Positions 17,234 through 25,863 of a stretch of 64,000 bases of DNA are shown here, piece after piece. Position 1 is the first letter of the stretch; each line of letters starts with the position of its first letter. The notes beneath the pieces were generated by a model. The model worked only from the letters and a program-made list of their open reading frames with translations, did no database searches and was not told the DNA's origin. The DNA comes from Myroides oncorhynchi (GTDB lineage: Bacteria; Bacteroidota; Bacteroidia; Flavobacteriales; Flavobacteriaceae): positions 897,501 through 961,500 of the forward strand of contig NZ_JAJJMP010000001.1 in NCBI RefSeq assembly GCF_020905415.1. Reading direction: 5' to 3'. Made by a program: the position numbers and the translations under genes.

Positions 17234-17381
17234 AAAAAAAGAAATTACTTTTTTTCGTTTTCAGCATAAATAAGTTCTTATTTATACCCTAAATTCACTT
17301 TCAATGTCTACTTTTTTTGAAAAATTACCCCAAAAACTATCTATTAGAACAATTTAACTAAAAAAAGAAATTACTTTTTTT
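17234..17381. repeat. Pair of identical 22-bp AT palindromes
   Basis: A7-G-AAATTAC-T7 occurs exactly at 17234-17255 and 17360-17381, 126 bases apart, close to twelve helical turns. Each copy can pair AAAAAAAG with CTTTTTTT around a six-base loop. They may be protein-binding or bent-DNA sites. Confidence 0.6.
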
Positions 17382-17587
17382 ATCACTCAAAAATACATAA
17401 TGAATTAGTTATCAAAACAATACACCTAGAATGGTGGAAGTAGAAGTACTTTTGTCCAACAATACTCCTTTTATACACGTAGTATTCTCCTCTTATCTCA
17501 ATGTGAAACAACATTAATCCTTACTTCTCATCCAACCTAACTTTATCCTACATTATATATAGCATAAACACAAAAAAGAAGTTCTGT

Positions 17588-17601
17588 GTATCCTAGGTTA
17601 C
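17588..17601 (+). promoter_or_regulatory. Candidate Crp/Fnr-type operator upstream of the first YeeE gene
   Basis: GTATC-CTAG-GTTAC is an imperfect palindrome. Its right half and flank match the perfect palindrome upstream of the metallo-beta-lactamase gene. A weak -7 sequence (GAACTTTG, 17624-17631) follows after 22 bases, putting the palindrome centre near -40, the class II activator position. Confidence 0.55.
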
Positions 17602-17650
17602 ATTTCTTCTCAATTTTAATCGAGAACTTTGTCTTACTAAATTAAATGTT

Positions 17651-18211
17651 ATGGAATGGATATATGGCCCATGGCCTTGGTATGTAGGAGGATTATTCAT
17701 CGCTACTACACTTATATTGCTTTTATTAATGGGTAAATCTTTTGGATTCTCCTCTAATCTACGCGCCATGTGCTCTATGATGGGAGCAGGGAAGAGTTGT
17801 GATTTCTTCTGCTTTAACTGGAAGGCTCAGACCTGGAACTTACTCTTCTTAGTAGGTACCATCCTAGGAGGATTCATCGCATACCACTTCTTGAGTGTTG
17901 AGCCTGCAGCTATACCTCTAGGCGAACAGACGATAGAGAAGCTCCATGCACTAGGTATAGAAAGTGCTGGCAAAGCATATATACCGACAGAACTATTCTC
18001 TAATGAAGTCTTTGGTTCTATTAAGTCTATCGGGTTCCTATTATTAGCAGGGTTCTTCGTAGGCTTTGGTTCTCGATATGCAGGAGGATGTACTTCAGGA
18101 CATGCGATCAGTGGACTGAGTAATCTACAGTTACCTTCCTTAATAGCAGTAATTGGTTTCTTTATAGGAGGGTTAATTATGGTACACCTACTGTTCCCTC
18201 TTATTTTCTAA
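17651..18211 (+). CDS. YeeE/YedE family sulfur transporter, first half
   Basis: A 186-residue membrane protein with about five hydrophobic segments. The YeeE/YedE signature is seen in FGSRYAGGCTSGHAISGLSNL (cysteine at about residue 155), the position that contacts thiosulfate in characterised YeeE. Another cysteine-rich stretch, AMCSMMGAGKSCDFFCFNW, lies at about 39-57. In Bacteroidota YeeE is often split in two adjacent genes, as here; the second half follows after 37 bases. The pair probably forms one thiosulfate or sulfane-sulfur uptake unit in the inner membrane. Confidence 0.88.
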   Translation: MEWIYGPWPWYVGGLFIATTLILLLLMGKSFGFSSNLRAMCSMMGAGKSCDFFCFNWKAQTWNLLFLVGTILGGFIAYHFLSVEPAAIPLGEQTIEKLHALGIESAGKAYIPTELFSNEVFGSIKSIGFLLLAGFFVGFGSRYAGGCTSGHAISGLSNLQLPSLIAVIGFFIGGLIMVHLLFPLIF

Positions 18212-18248
18212 TACAAATGATTAACAATATCTATATCAATAAGATACA

Positions 18249-18662
18249 ATGAAAAAATTAGCCTATTTATTAGTCGGAATGCTTTTCGGGATAGGAATGT
18301 TTAAATCTGGAGCTGCATCGTGGTTCAGAATATATGAAATGTTCCAATTCGACAGTTTCCACATGTACGGTATTATGGGAACTGCGTTAACTATCGCTGT
18401 TGTCGCGACCTATATTATCAAGAAAAAAAACATTAAAGATTTCTCTGGTAACCCGATAGAGTTCACCCCAAAAGAGAAGAGTGTACCACGCTACCTAATA
18501 GGAGGTGTCTTTTTCGGATTAGGATGGGCATTAGGAGGAGCTTGCCCAGGGCCTATGTTTGCCTTATTTGGAGCAGGCTTTTTACCTATTCTGATTGCGA
18601 TTATCGGAGCATTATTAGGAACTTGGTTCTATGGGTTGATTAGAAAATGGCTTCCTCATTAA
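18249..18662 (+). CDS. YeeE/YedE family sulfur transporter, second half
   Basis: A 137-residue membrane protein (DUF6691/YeeE-like) with about four hydrophobic segments. The conserved repeat is seen in GLGWALGGACPGPMFALFGAG (about 94-114), whose cysteine matches the second substrate cysteine of full-length YeeE. Together with the preceding gene it would complete the pseudo-symmetric transporter. Same strand, 37-base gap. Confidence 0.87.
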   Translation: MKKLAYLLVGMLFGIGMFKSGAASWFRIYEMFQFDSFHMYGIMGTALTIAVVATYIIKKKNIKDFSGNPIEFTPKEKSVPRYLIGGVFFGLGWALGGACPGPMFALFGAGFLPILIAIIGALLGTWFYGLIRKWLPH

Positions 18663-18751
18663 TACAAGATTTCTTCCTTAGTTTACAATACTTTTAATAT
18701 ATTGGCTTCAATAAAGTAAATCACAGCTAATAATCATTTGTTTATTCTTTT

Positions 18752-19384
18752 ATGGAGCATATTATCAGAAATAAGTACAGTCCTATCTTTGAGGAAAAAC
18801 TATTAGACGAAATCATAGAAGTATCAACGATAAAAGACTTTAAAGAAGGGGAAAAACTAATGGAGATAGGAGAATATATAAAAAAAATTCCCTTGCTATT
18901 AGAAGGAGCTATAAAAATCATACGAGAAGATCAGCGAGAAGGAGAAATAGTATTATACTATATAGAAGAAGGAGATACTTGTGCGATGACACTGACCTGC
19001 TGTTTAGGCGAGACTAAAAGTCAAGTACGCTCTATAGCTGAACGCAATGGTAGTGTAGTCTTAGTTCCTGTAGGAAAAATGGATGAATGGCTGGTAAAAT
19101 ATAAGAGCTGGCGAAACTTCGTACTCAACAGTTATAACAACCGTATGAACGAAATGCTGACTGCTATCGATAGTCTTGCCTTTATGAATATGGAAGAACG
19201 TCTATGTAACTTACTAAGAAGTAAAGCGAAAATATACAATAGCCGCTTTATCAACAATACACATCAAGAATTAGCTGATGAACTAAACACTTCTAGAGTA
19301 GTGATCTCTAGAATACTAAAAACTTTAGAAAACGAAGGTATTATACAGCTCAATAGAAAATACATCGAGCTACTTAAGCCTTAA
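18752..19384 (+). CDS. Crp/Fnr-family transcriptional regulator of the sulfur block
   Basis: A 210-residue regulator. The N-terminal cyclic-nucleotide-binding-like fold spans about 10-130. The C-terminal helix-turn-helix is seen in THQELADELNTSRVVISRILKTLENEGII (about 169-197). The effector pocket lacks the usual cAMP residues. Three cysteines are grouped at 77, 83 and 84 (TCAMTLTCCLG), with another at 152, which could sense a persulfide or redox signal. Location inside the YeeE-TauE-MBL block suggests it is the local regulator; matching palindromes lie before two genes of the block. Confidence 0.85.
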   Translation: MEHIIRNKYSPIFEEKLLDEIIEVSTIKDFKEGEKLMEIGEYIKKIPLLLEGAIKIIREDQREGEIVLYYIEEGDTCAMTLTCCLGETKSQVRSIAERNGSVVLVPVGKMDEWLVKYKSWRNFVLNSYNNRMNEMLTAIDSLAFMNMEERLCNLLRSKAKIYNSRFINNTHQELADELNTSRVVISRILKTLENEGIIQLNRKYIELLKP

Positions 19385-19392
19385 GTACAGAT

Positions 19393-20184
19393 ATGGATTA
19401 TACAGGATTAATAGGTTATGCTCTAGCCTTACTTATCGGAATATCACTAGGCCTTATCGGTAGTGGTGGGTCTATACTCACCGTACCTATCCTCGTGTAT
19501 ATCATGAAGGTAGAACCATTCGTAGCTACAGCATACTCACTATTCATAGTAGGATCTACTTCCCTAGTAGGTGGGGTAAAAAACTATATAGACAAAAAAG
19601 TAGATCTAAAAACAGTATTGCTCTTCGGGATACCGTCTGTCATTACAGTATATATCACGAGAGCCTACTTACTACCACTCGTACCAGATGTAATATCTAT
19701 TGGTAGTTGGAATATAGATAAGAATATAGCATTGATGATCTTATTTGCTTTGGTGATGTTCACTTCTGCTACTAAAATGATCAGACCTCGAAAAGGGATA
19801 GAAGTACAAGATAACAAACCTGCCTTATCAGGGCTAGTCTTACAAGGTATCCTTATCGGACTACTAGCTGGTACAGTAGGAGCTGGAGGTGGATTCTTAA
19901 TCATACCTGCCTTAGTCTTATTTGCTAAGATGCCTATGAGACAAGCCGTCGGCACCTCATTATGCATCATCGCTATACAGTCGTTAATAGGTTTTTTAGG
20001 AGATCTAGGTCATACCACTATGGACTGGGCGATGCTACTTACTTTTAGTGGAATATCTATAATAGGAATCTTCATCGGGATCTATTTAACAAAGTACGTC
20101 CCTGACAAAAATTTAAAAAAGAGCTATGGTTATTTCGTACTGATCATGGCTATTTATATCCTAATTAAGGAAGTGTTTTTATAG
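19393..20184 (+). CDS. TauE/SafE-family sulfite or sulfur-anion exporter
   Basis: A 263-residue membrane protein with about eight transmembrane segments arranged as two related halves, each containing a glycine-rich family motif: GLIGSGGSILTVPILVY (about 21-37) and GLLAGTVGAGGGFLIIPALV (about 154-173). Relatives export sulfite, sulfoacetate or other anions. It starts 8 bases after the Crp/Fnr gene, so it is probably cotranscribed, and could remove sulfite made by the downstream persulfide dioxygenase-like enzyme. Confidence 0.88.
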   Translation: MDYTGLIGYALALLIGISLGLIGSGGSILTVPILVYIMKVEPFVATAYSLFIVGSTSLVGGVKNYIDKKVDLKTVLLFGIPSVITVYITRAYLLPLVPDVISIGSWNIDKNIALMILFALVMFTSATKMIRPRKGIEVQDNKPALSGLVLQGILIGLLAGTVGAGGGFLIIPALVLFAKMPMRQAVGTSLCIIAIQSLIGFLGDLGHTTMDWAMLLTFSGISIIGIFIGIYLTKYVPDKNLKKSYGYFVLIMAIYILIKEVFL

Positions 20185-20187
20185 TTT

Positions 20188-20201
20188 GTAACCTAAGTTA
20201 C
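20188..20201 (+). promoter_or_regulatory. Candidate Crp/Fnr-type operator upstream of the MBL-rhodanese gene
   Basis: GTAAC-CTAA-GTTAC is a perfect 5-4-5 palindrome. A -7-like sequence (TACTTTTA, 20224-20231) follows after 22 bases, the same spacing as at the first YeeE gene. Confidence 0.6.
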
Positions 20202-20257
20202 TTTCATTTCAAAAACATCTTCTTACTTTTACTTCAAACAAAGAAATAAACTACAAT

Positions 20258-21688
20258 ATGAAAATAGAACAAATTTATACAGGATGTTTAGCTCAAGGAG
20301 CTTACTATATAGAGAGCAACGGAGAAGTTGCTATCATCGATCCACTAAGAGAGGTACAGCCTTACTTAGACAGAGCTGCTAAAGATAATGCAACTATAAA
20401 ATATATCTTCGAAACACACTTCCACGCAGACTTCGTGAGTGGACACGTTACATTAGCTGAGAAAACGAATGCTCCTATCGTATATGGACCAAATGCTAAC
20501 CCAACATTTAAGGCACATATCGCTACAGATGAAGAGGTGTTTAAAATAGGAAATATCACGATCACAGCACTACACACTCCTGGGCATACAATGGAGAGTA
20601 CTACGTACTTACTAAAAGATGAGAGTGGAAAAGATCACGCTATCTTCAGTGGAGATACGTTATTCTTAGGTGATGTAGGTCGTCCTGACTTAGCTCAGAA
20701 AGCGGCTGACTTGACTCAAGAGCAATTAGCTGCTACGTTATACAATAGTTTACGCACGAAGATTATGCCGTTAGCAGATGACGTTATCGTATATCCTGCA
20801 CATGGTGCTGGATCTGCTTGTGGAAAGAACTTAAGCAAAGAAACAGTTGGTACTCTAGGAGATCAAAAACAAACGAACTATGCGCTACGTGCTGACATGA
20901 CAGAAGCAGAGTTTGTAAAAGAAGTAACAGATGGTCTACTACCACCTCCTGCATACTTCCCACTAAATGTGAAGTTAAATAAAGAAGGATATGAGAATGT
21001 AGAGACAATCATCAACAACAATAAAGCCCTTACACCAAAAGAGTTTCAAGCCGTAGCTGAAGAGTTTGGTGCATTATTATTAGATGTACGTTCTGCTTCA
21101 GACTTCGCTAGTGGACATATACCAGGTGCTATCTTTATCGGATTAGATGGGCAGTTCGCTCCATGGGTAGGTGCATTAATCACAGATATTAAACAGCCTA
21201 TCTTATTAATCACTCCTGAAGGGCGTGAAGAAGAAGCTGTCATCCGTCTATCTCGTGTAGGATATGACAATACGCTAGGGTATCTAAAAGGAGGATTCTC
21301 TACTTGGAAAACAGAAGGATTTGAATACGATACTGTACAACAGGTAACAGCAGAAGAATTAGCAGATAAAATAGCAAATGAAGATATCAAGGTAGTAGAT
21401 GTGCGTAAACCAGGAGAATATAATTCTGCTCATATTAACTATAAAAACTTGACACATTCTCCATTAGATTATATCAATGATAATATCACCGACTTCCCAA
21501 CAGAAGGTAAATTCTTTATCCACTGTGCAGGAGGGTACCGTTCATTAATCGCGTCTTCTATTCTAAAAGCTAGAGGATACCACAATATGATCGATGTAAT
21601 CGGAGGTTTTGGCGCTATCAAGAACACATCTATCCCATTACAAGAAGGAGCTAGCTGTACAGCAACCTGTCCAACAACTAAACAATAA
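20258..21688 (+). CDS. Metallo-beta-lactamase-fold protein with two rhodanese domains (persulfide dioxygenase-like)
   Basis: A 476-residue cytoplasmic protein. Residues 1 to about 250 form an ETHE1-like domain: THFHADFVSGH (metal ligands His54, His56, Asp58), His110 and Asp133 (SGDTLFLGDVGRPDL), which would oxidise glutathione- or CoA-persulfide to sulfite with O2. Rhodanese domain 1 (about 262-352) has no active cysteine: the loop reads LLITPEGREEE. Rhodanese domain 2 (about 363-462) keeps Cys423 in IHCAGGYRS. Two further cysteines lie in the tail (467, 471). It is followed by thioredoxin after 4 bases. Confidence 0.9.
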   Translation: MKIEQIYTGCLAQGAYYIESNGEVAIIDPLREVQPYLDRAAKDNATIKYIFETHFHADFVSGHVTLAEKTNAPIVYGPNANPTFKAHIATDEEVFKIGNITITALHTPGHTMESTTYLLKDESGKDHAIFSGDTLFLGDVGRPDLAQKAADLTQEQLAATLYNSLRTKIMPLADDVIVYPAHGAGSACGKNLSKETVGTLGDQKQTNYALRADMTEAEFVKEVTDGLLPPPAYFPLNVKLNKEGYENVETIINNNKALTPKEFQAVAEEFGALLLDVRSASDFASGHIPGAIFIGLDGQFAPWVGALITDIKQPILLITPEGREEEAVIRLSRVGYDNTLGYLKGGFSTWKTEGFEYDTVQQVTAEELADKIANEDIKVVDVRKPGEYNSAHINYKNLTHSPLDYINDNITDFPTEGKFFIHCAGGYRSLIASSILKARGYHNMIDVIGGFGAIKNTSIPLQEGASCTATCPTTKQ

Positions 21689-21692
21689 TACA

Positions 21693-22010
21693 ATGAGTAA
21701 TTTTCAAGAGTTAATCGATAGAGATCAGTTAACTTTAGTTGATTTCTTCGCTACATGGTGTGGACCATGTCAGATGCTAGCTCCTGTGCTAGAGGAAGTA
21801 AAAAAAGAGTTACAGGATGATATCTCTATTATCAAAATAGATGTAGATAAAAATACTGCTCTTACCACACAGTACAGCACACAATACCAGATGAGAGGTG
21901 TACCTACACTAATGCTTTTTAGAAAAGGTAAACTTCTGTGGAAACAATCTGGATATATGGATAAACAGACCTTACTAGGTCATATAGATCAGTATAAACA
22001 TAATTATTAA
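21693..22010 (+). CDS. Thioredoxin
   Basis: A 105-residue thioredoxin with the active site WCGPC (Cys23, Cys26) and the cis-proline in RGVPTLMLF. The ATG at 21693 is right: upstream in-frame sequence belongs to the end of the MBL-rhodanese gene, and the ATG gives the normal thioredoxin start MSNFQEL. It lies 4 bases after the MBL gene and is probably cotranscribed; it could reduce persulfides released from the rhodanese Cys423. Confidence 0.93.
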   Translation: MSNFQELIDRDQLTLVDFFATWCGPCQMLAPVLEEVKKELQDDISIIKIDVDKNTALTTQYSTQYQMRGVPTLMLFRKGKLLWKQSGYMDKQTLLGHIDQYKHNY

Positions 22011-22046
22011 AATAAGGCTACTCTATCTAGAGTAGCCTTATTTTTT
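22011..22046 (+). terminator. Terminator of the sulfur block
   Basis: A 15-bp perfect stem (22011-22025 with 22028-22042) begins one base after the thioredoxin stop and is followed by a T run. It ends the transcript of the MBL-thioredoxin unit. Confidence 0.92.
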
Positions 22047-22146
22047 ACAATAGCATTCAAATATTTAACGCCCACTATTTATCAGACTATCAATTTATTA
22101 GAATTTATATTATATATTTATAACAATTAACCTTAATTACTGATTT

Positions 22147-24882
22147 ATGAAAAAAATAGTATACACACTTATGTTTGCATTGACCATAAGTGCTGCAGAT
22201 TACGCCTATGCCCAACAGAAGGAAAAACCAACCTTTGTAACTTCTGTTGAAGATATTAAAGAATACAAATTATCAAATGGATTAAAAGTACTTTTACTAC
22301 CTGATGCAACACAGAACAATGTCATCGTAAATATTGTTTACAATGTAGGTTCAAAACATGAGGGTTATGGTGAAAAAGGAATGGCTCACTTGTTAGAACA
22401 CATGCTATTTAAGAGTACTACTAAACTAGGTGATATCAAAAAGATGTTATCTGATAAAGGAGGTAACGCACAAGGAACAACATGGTATGATAGAACAAAC
22501 TACTATGAAGTATTTGCGGCTAGTGACGAAAACCTATCATGGGCTTTAGAGATGGAGGCAGATCGTATGATTAATGCCACTATCTTACAAGAAGATTTAG
22601 ACAAGGAATTTTCTGTAGTGAGAAATGAGTTTGAGATAGGAGAAAATAATCCCACTAGAGTATTAATGGAAAGAACTATTAATACAGCCTACTTATGGCA
22701 TAACTATGGATTAAGTACTATCGGATCTAAAGAAGACATCGAACGTGTAAAAACACCTCAATTAAGACGTTTCTATGAAAAGTATTATCAACCTGATAAT
22801 GCTACGCTAGTTATCTCTGGTAAGTTTGACGAAGCTAAAGCTTTAAAATATGTTGAAGACTATTTTTCTGTTATTCCTAAACCTAAACGTGTATTAGATG
22901 AGATCTTCACTGTAGAGCCTGCACAAGATGGAGAAAAGTATGTAGAAGTTAGACGTGCTGGTGATTCTCAACACATCAATATTTTATATCACGCAGCCTC
23001 TTTTGCAGATAAAGACTATGCGGCATTAAGCGCTTTAGAGTCAATCTTAAACAATGACCCATCAGGATATTTATACAAAGAATTAGTAGAGACAAAGAAA
23101 GTGTCGAGTCTTTGGGCGTTTAATCCAACTGTTAGAGATGCAGGCTTTGTTTTATTTAACTTTGACGTTCCCAATGATAAAAATCTAGAAACAACGCTTA
23201 AAGATGTAAAAACAGCTTTAGCTAAAATAAGTAATATCAACTATACACAAGAGGATCTAGACAGAGCTAAAACTAATATTCTTAAAGGCTTAGAAAATAT
23301 TAAGAATAACACAATCGGTTATACAATTAATCTAACAGAGATAATAGGAGCTGGTGATTACCGCTTGGCTAATCTATATAGAGATAATATAGAGAACTTA
23401 AAACTAGAAGATATCAATAGAGTTGCTAAAAAATACTTTAAAGATAATAATCGTACAGTCGGTTTATTCATTCCTTCAAAAGATGAAGTGAGAGTTAAAG
23501 CAAATGAGATTCAAAATAAAGATATCAAATCTTTAGTTGAAAACTATAAAGGAAAAGAATCTTCAGGAGAGTTAAGACCATTTGAGGCAACTATTTCTAA
23601 CTTAGAAAAAAATTATTCTACTGGTAAACTTAAGAATGGTTTGAAATATGGTATCATAGATAAAGATATCAAAGGTGAAAAAGTTATCATTAGTATGACA
23701 CTACCAGTAGGTAATCAGAAAGACCTATTGAACAAACAATACATCGGAGAATTCACTGCTGACTTGTTAACAGCAGGAACTAAAACAATGACTAAACAAC
23801 AGATCAAAGATAAATTAGATCAACTGAAGTCTTCTGTTAATATTCGCTTTGGAGGTCAAAATATTTTCATTAGTGTGTCGTCATATAGAAACAGTATAGA
23901 TGAAACAATGACCATCTTAAAAGATATTTTATCTAATCCTATATTTCCAGAAACAGAATTGGATAAACTTAAGTTAGAGACTATAACAGGAATAGAAGCT
24001 CAACTGAGTGATCCGCAGACTATAGCTTTTACTAAAATATCTCAATTAACATCTAAAGAGGAGAAAGGAAGTATCTTCTACACATCTACTCCACAAGAAG
24101 ATATCGCTGGATATAAAAATGTAACAGTTAACGCAATAAAAGAGTTTTACAAAGCATTCTTTGGTGCAAACAATGGGATAGCTACAGTAATTGGAATGAA
24201 TAATAAAGAAGCTGTAAACAAGTTATTTGAAACTACTTTCAGCAACTTCAATAGTACTGTAAAATACGAAAAAGCGCTTCCTAATTATGTAGAAACAAAA
24301 CAAGACAAACAAACGTTTGAAACTCCTGACAAAGAGAATGCTGTTGCAGTAGGTAAAGTAGGATTCAAAATGAATAAAACTAATCCTGATTATGCTGCTC
24401 TAGTATTTGCAAATGAAGTAATGGGAGGTGGTTTTATGACTGCACGTATTCCTCAGCGATTACGTGAAAAAGAAGGTATTAGCTATGGTGCAGGTTCTTC
24501 ACTAAGTGTTCCTAATGATCCTAAAAGAGAAGATTCTGCTTGGATGATTTATGCTTTCCTAAACCCTACAAAGCGTGCAGAAGTAGAAAAAGCTATCAAT
24601 GAAGAGTTTAATAGACTGATTACCTCAGGTATAACTGAAGAAGAATTAGTAGCTAATAAAACTTCTTGGAAAAATGCTAGACAAACTAATCTAGGTTCTG
24701 ATGGTTATCTAATAGGATTATCTAATTCATTATTATTATTTGATATACCATTCACAGACCATGATAAACTAAATGGAGAAATAGAAAAAGTAACAATTAA
24801 ACAAGTAAATGACGCTGCTAAAAAATATTTACAGCCAACTAAATTTACTACTGTTTATACAGGTGATTTTACTAAGAAGTAA
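22147..24882 (+). CDS. M16 family zinc peptidase (two-repeat)
   Basis: A 911-residue periplasmic or surface peptidase with a signal peptide (MKKIVYTLMFALTISAADYAYA). The inverted zinc motif HXXEH is HLLEH at 81-85, with the distal glutamate in VVRNEFEIG. Two M16 pairs are arranged in tandem as in pitrilysin and the PqqL-like enzymes; the second half (about 500-911) has no HXXEH and is a structural partner, with the usual RIPQRLREKEGISYG segment. It has its own terminator. Substrates are probably peptides, but cannot be read. Confidence 0.92.
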   Translation: MKKIVYTLMFALTISAADYAYAQQKEKPTFVTSVEDIKEYKLSNGLKVLLLPDATQNNVIVNIVYNVGSKHEGYGEKGMAHLLEHMLFKSTTKLGDIKKMLSDKGGNAQGTTWYDRTNYYEVFAASDENLSWALEMEADRMINATILQEDLDKEFSVVRNEFEIGENNPTRVLMERTINTAYLWHNYGLSTIGSKEDIERVKTPQLRRFYEKYYQPDNATLVISGKFDEAKALKYVEDYFSVIPKPKRVLDEIFTVEPAQDGEKYVEVRRAGDSQHINILYHAASFADKDYAALSALESILNNDPSGYLYKELVETKKVSSLWAFNPTVRDAGFVLFNFDVPNDKNLETTLKDVKTALAKISNINYTQEDLDRAKTNILKGLENIKNNTIGYTINLTEIIGAGDYRLANLYRDNIENLKLEDINRVAKKYFKDNNRTVGLFIPSKDEVRVKANEIQNKDIKSLVENYKGKESSGELRPFEATISNLEKNYSTGKLKNGLKYGIIDKDIKGEKVIISMTLPVGNQKDLLNKQYIGEFTADLLTAGTKTMTKQQIKDKLDQLKSSVNIRFGGQNIFISVSSYRNSIDETMTILKDILSNPIFPETELDKLKLETITGIEAQLSDPQTIAFTKISQLTSKEEKGSIFYTSTPQEDIAGYKNVTVNAIKEFYKAFFGANNGIATVIGMNNKEAVNKLFETTFSNFNSTVKYEKALPNYVETKQDKQTFETPDKENAVAVGKVGFKMNKTNPDYAALVFANEVMGGGFMTARIPQRLREKEGISYGAGSSLSVPNDPKREDSAWMIYAFLNPTKRAEVEKAINEEFNRLITSGITEEELVANKTSWKNARQTNLGSDGYLIGLSNSLLLFDIPFTDHDKLNGEIEKVTIKQVNDAAKKYLQPTKFTTVYTGDFTKK

Positions 24883-24906
24883 TCTAATATTTTAATACAT
24901 AAGCTA

Positions 24907-24941
24907 GAAACGCCCATTGAGTCTCAATGGGCGTTTCTTTT
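24907..24941 (+). terminator. Terminator of the M16 peptidase gene
   Basis: A 14-bp perfect GC-rich stem (24907-24920 with 24924-24937) with a 3-base loop followed by TTTT, 24 bases after the stop codon. Confidence 0.92.
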
Positions 24942-24963
24942 ACACACTTAAATATCAATTTTA

Positions 24964-25779
24964 TTAACAACTAAAATCAACAGATGTTATTCCAGCCAAA
25001 TAAATAAAGTGTTGAGCTCCTTTAGATAAATACACTTCTACTGATTGAATTTCATACTCAGCCGATGTATCAAATACAAAGTCTAAGTTACCATCATCAT
25101 CTAGATCGCCAACAAATAATACCTTGATAAAAGTCTCATTAAAGCTAGGTATATCAAGAACTAACTGTTCTGCCTCTCCATTAACAACTAGATATAACTT
25201 ATAGTCTTCATACTTTCTATACTTCTTTACTTTTCCATTATCATCAGTATACTGATATGAATCTACTTGTTTGCCTTCTGCCCTTAAAATATACTGTTTC
25301 CCATTAAACAGATATTCTTGTGGCATATCAGGCCATAAAGGTTGTTCTTTAATATTTACAGCAGTTTTAGTTCCCTTTTTTATCATTTTATTAGGTCCTA
25401 AGAAAAAGATAGGCTCTATTGATCCAGTTGAAAATATACCTATCTGCTGACTTTCTGTACACTCATTAGTTTGTTCACTAATCGCGTAGTCGGCCTTTAA
25501 TACTTGGTACAATCCTTTCTTTTCTTCAAACGCAAGCCATTTATCATTAACCTTATCGAAATCAGACTGATGAAATTCCTTAAAATAATAGTTAGGAACA
25601 AGTATATCTAGAAAAATATTTTCTTCCTTATCAAATTGTGTTACAGCCACCTTCTCTTGTGTTTCCTCTACCACTTCTTGTACATTAGTGATCGATTCTA
25701 TTGTAGACTTTTCTTCTTCTTTGGTATTCTTGCAACCAATTAATGCAAGTGTAGCTATTAATAATAAGCCTTTTCTCAT
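24964..25779 (-). CDS. Lipoprotein of unknown function with an Asp-rich repeat
   Basis: A 271-residue lipoprotein: MRKGLLLIATLALIGC gives the lipid cysteine at residue 16, followed by an acidic linker (KNTKEEEKST). Near residues 225-235 the stretch VGDLDDDGNLDFVF looks like a calcium-binding FG-GAP/EF-hand-like loop. I do not recognise the rest. It lies downstream of lepA on the same strand, beyond the lepA terminator, so it should have its own promoter. Confidence 0.7.
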   Translation of the reverse strand: MRKGLLLIATLALIGCKNTKEEEKSTIESITNVQEVVEETQEKVAVTQFDKEENIFLDILVPNYYFKEFHQSDFDKVNDKWLAFEEKKGLYQVLKADYAISEQTNECTESQQIGIFSTGSIEPIFFLGPNKMIKKGTKTAVNIKEQPLWPDMPQEYLFNGKQYILRAEGKQVDSYQYTDDNGKVKKYRKYEDYKLYLVVNGEAEQLVLDIPSFNETFIKVLFVGDLDDDGNLDFVFDTSAEYEIQSVEVYLSKGAQHFIYLAGITSVDFSC

Positions 25780-25803
25780 CTAGTTTTTTGTATTAGTTTT
25801 TGT

Positions 25804-25839
25804 TTCAAAAAAAAAGACTATCAGAATTGATAGTCTTTT
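25804..25839 (-). terminator. Terminator of lepA
   Basis: A 12-bp perfect stem (25812-25823 with 25828-25839) is followed on the minus strand by a long T tract (A run at 25807-25815). It lies 24 bases after the lepA stop. Confidence 0.9.
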
Positions 25840-25863
25840 CATTAAATATTTTAAAAGCTGTGC

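Larger units (their letters stand above)
17091..17650. other. Divergent regulatory region of the sulfur block
   Basis: About 560 bases, very AT-rich, between dsrE-like (minus) and yeeE (plus). It carries two identical 22-bp copies of A7-G-AAATTAC-T7 (17234-17255 and 17360-17381), each itself an inverted repeat, and a GTATC-CTAG-GTTAC palindrome at 17588-17601. A longer-range inverted pair, AAGTTCT (17579-17585) and AGAACTT (17623-17629), flanks the palindrome. No gene or structured RNA was recognised. Confidence 0.6.

Noticed and set aside
21046..21390. Minus-strand open frame within the MBL-rhodanese gene
   Set aside because: Antisense shadow; residue composition is low-complexity and has no recognisable domain.
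21609..21692. Upstream extension of thioredoxin
   Set aside because: It overlaps the coding end of the MBL-rhodanese gene and adds non-thioredoxin residues; the ATG at 21693 gives the normal start.
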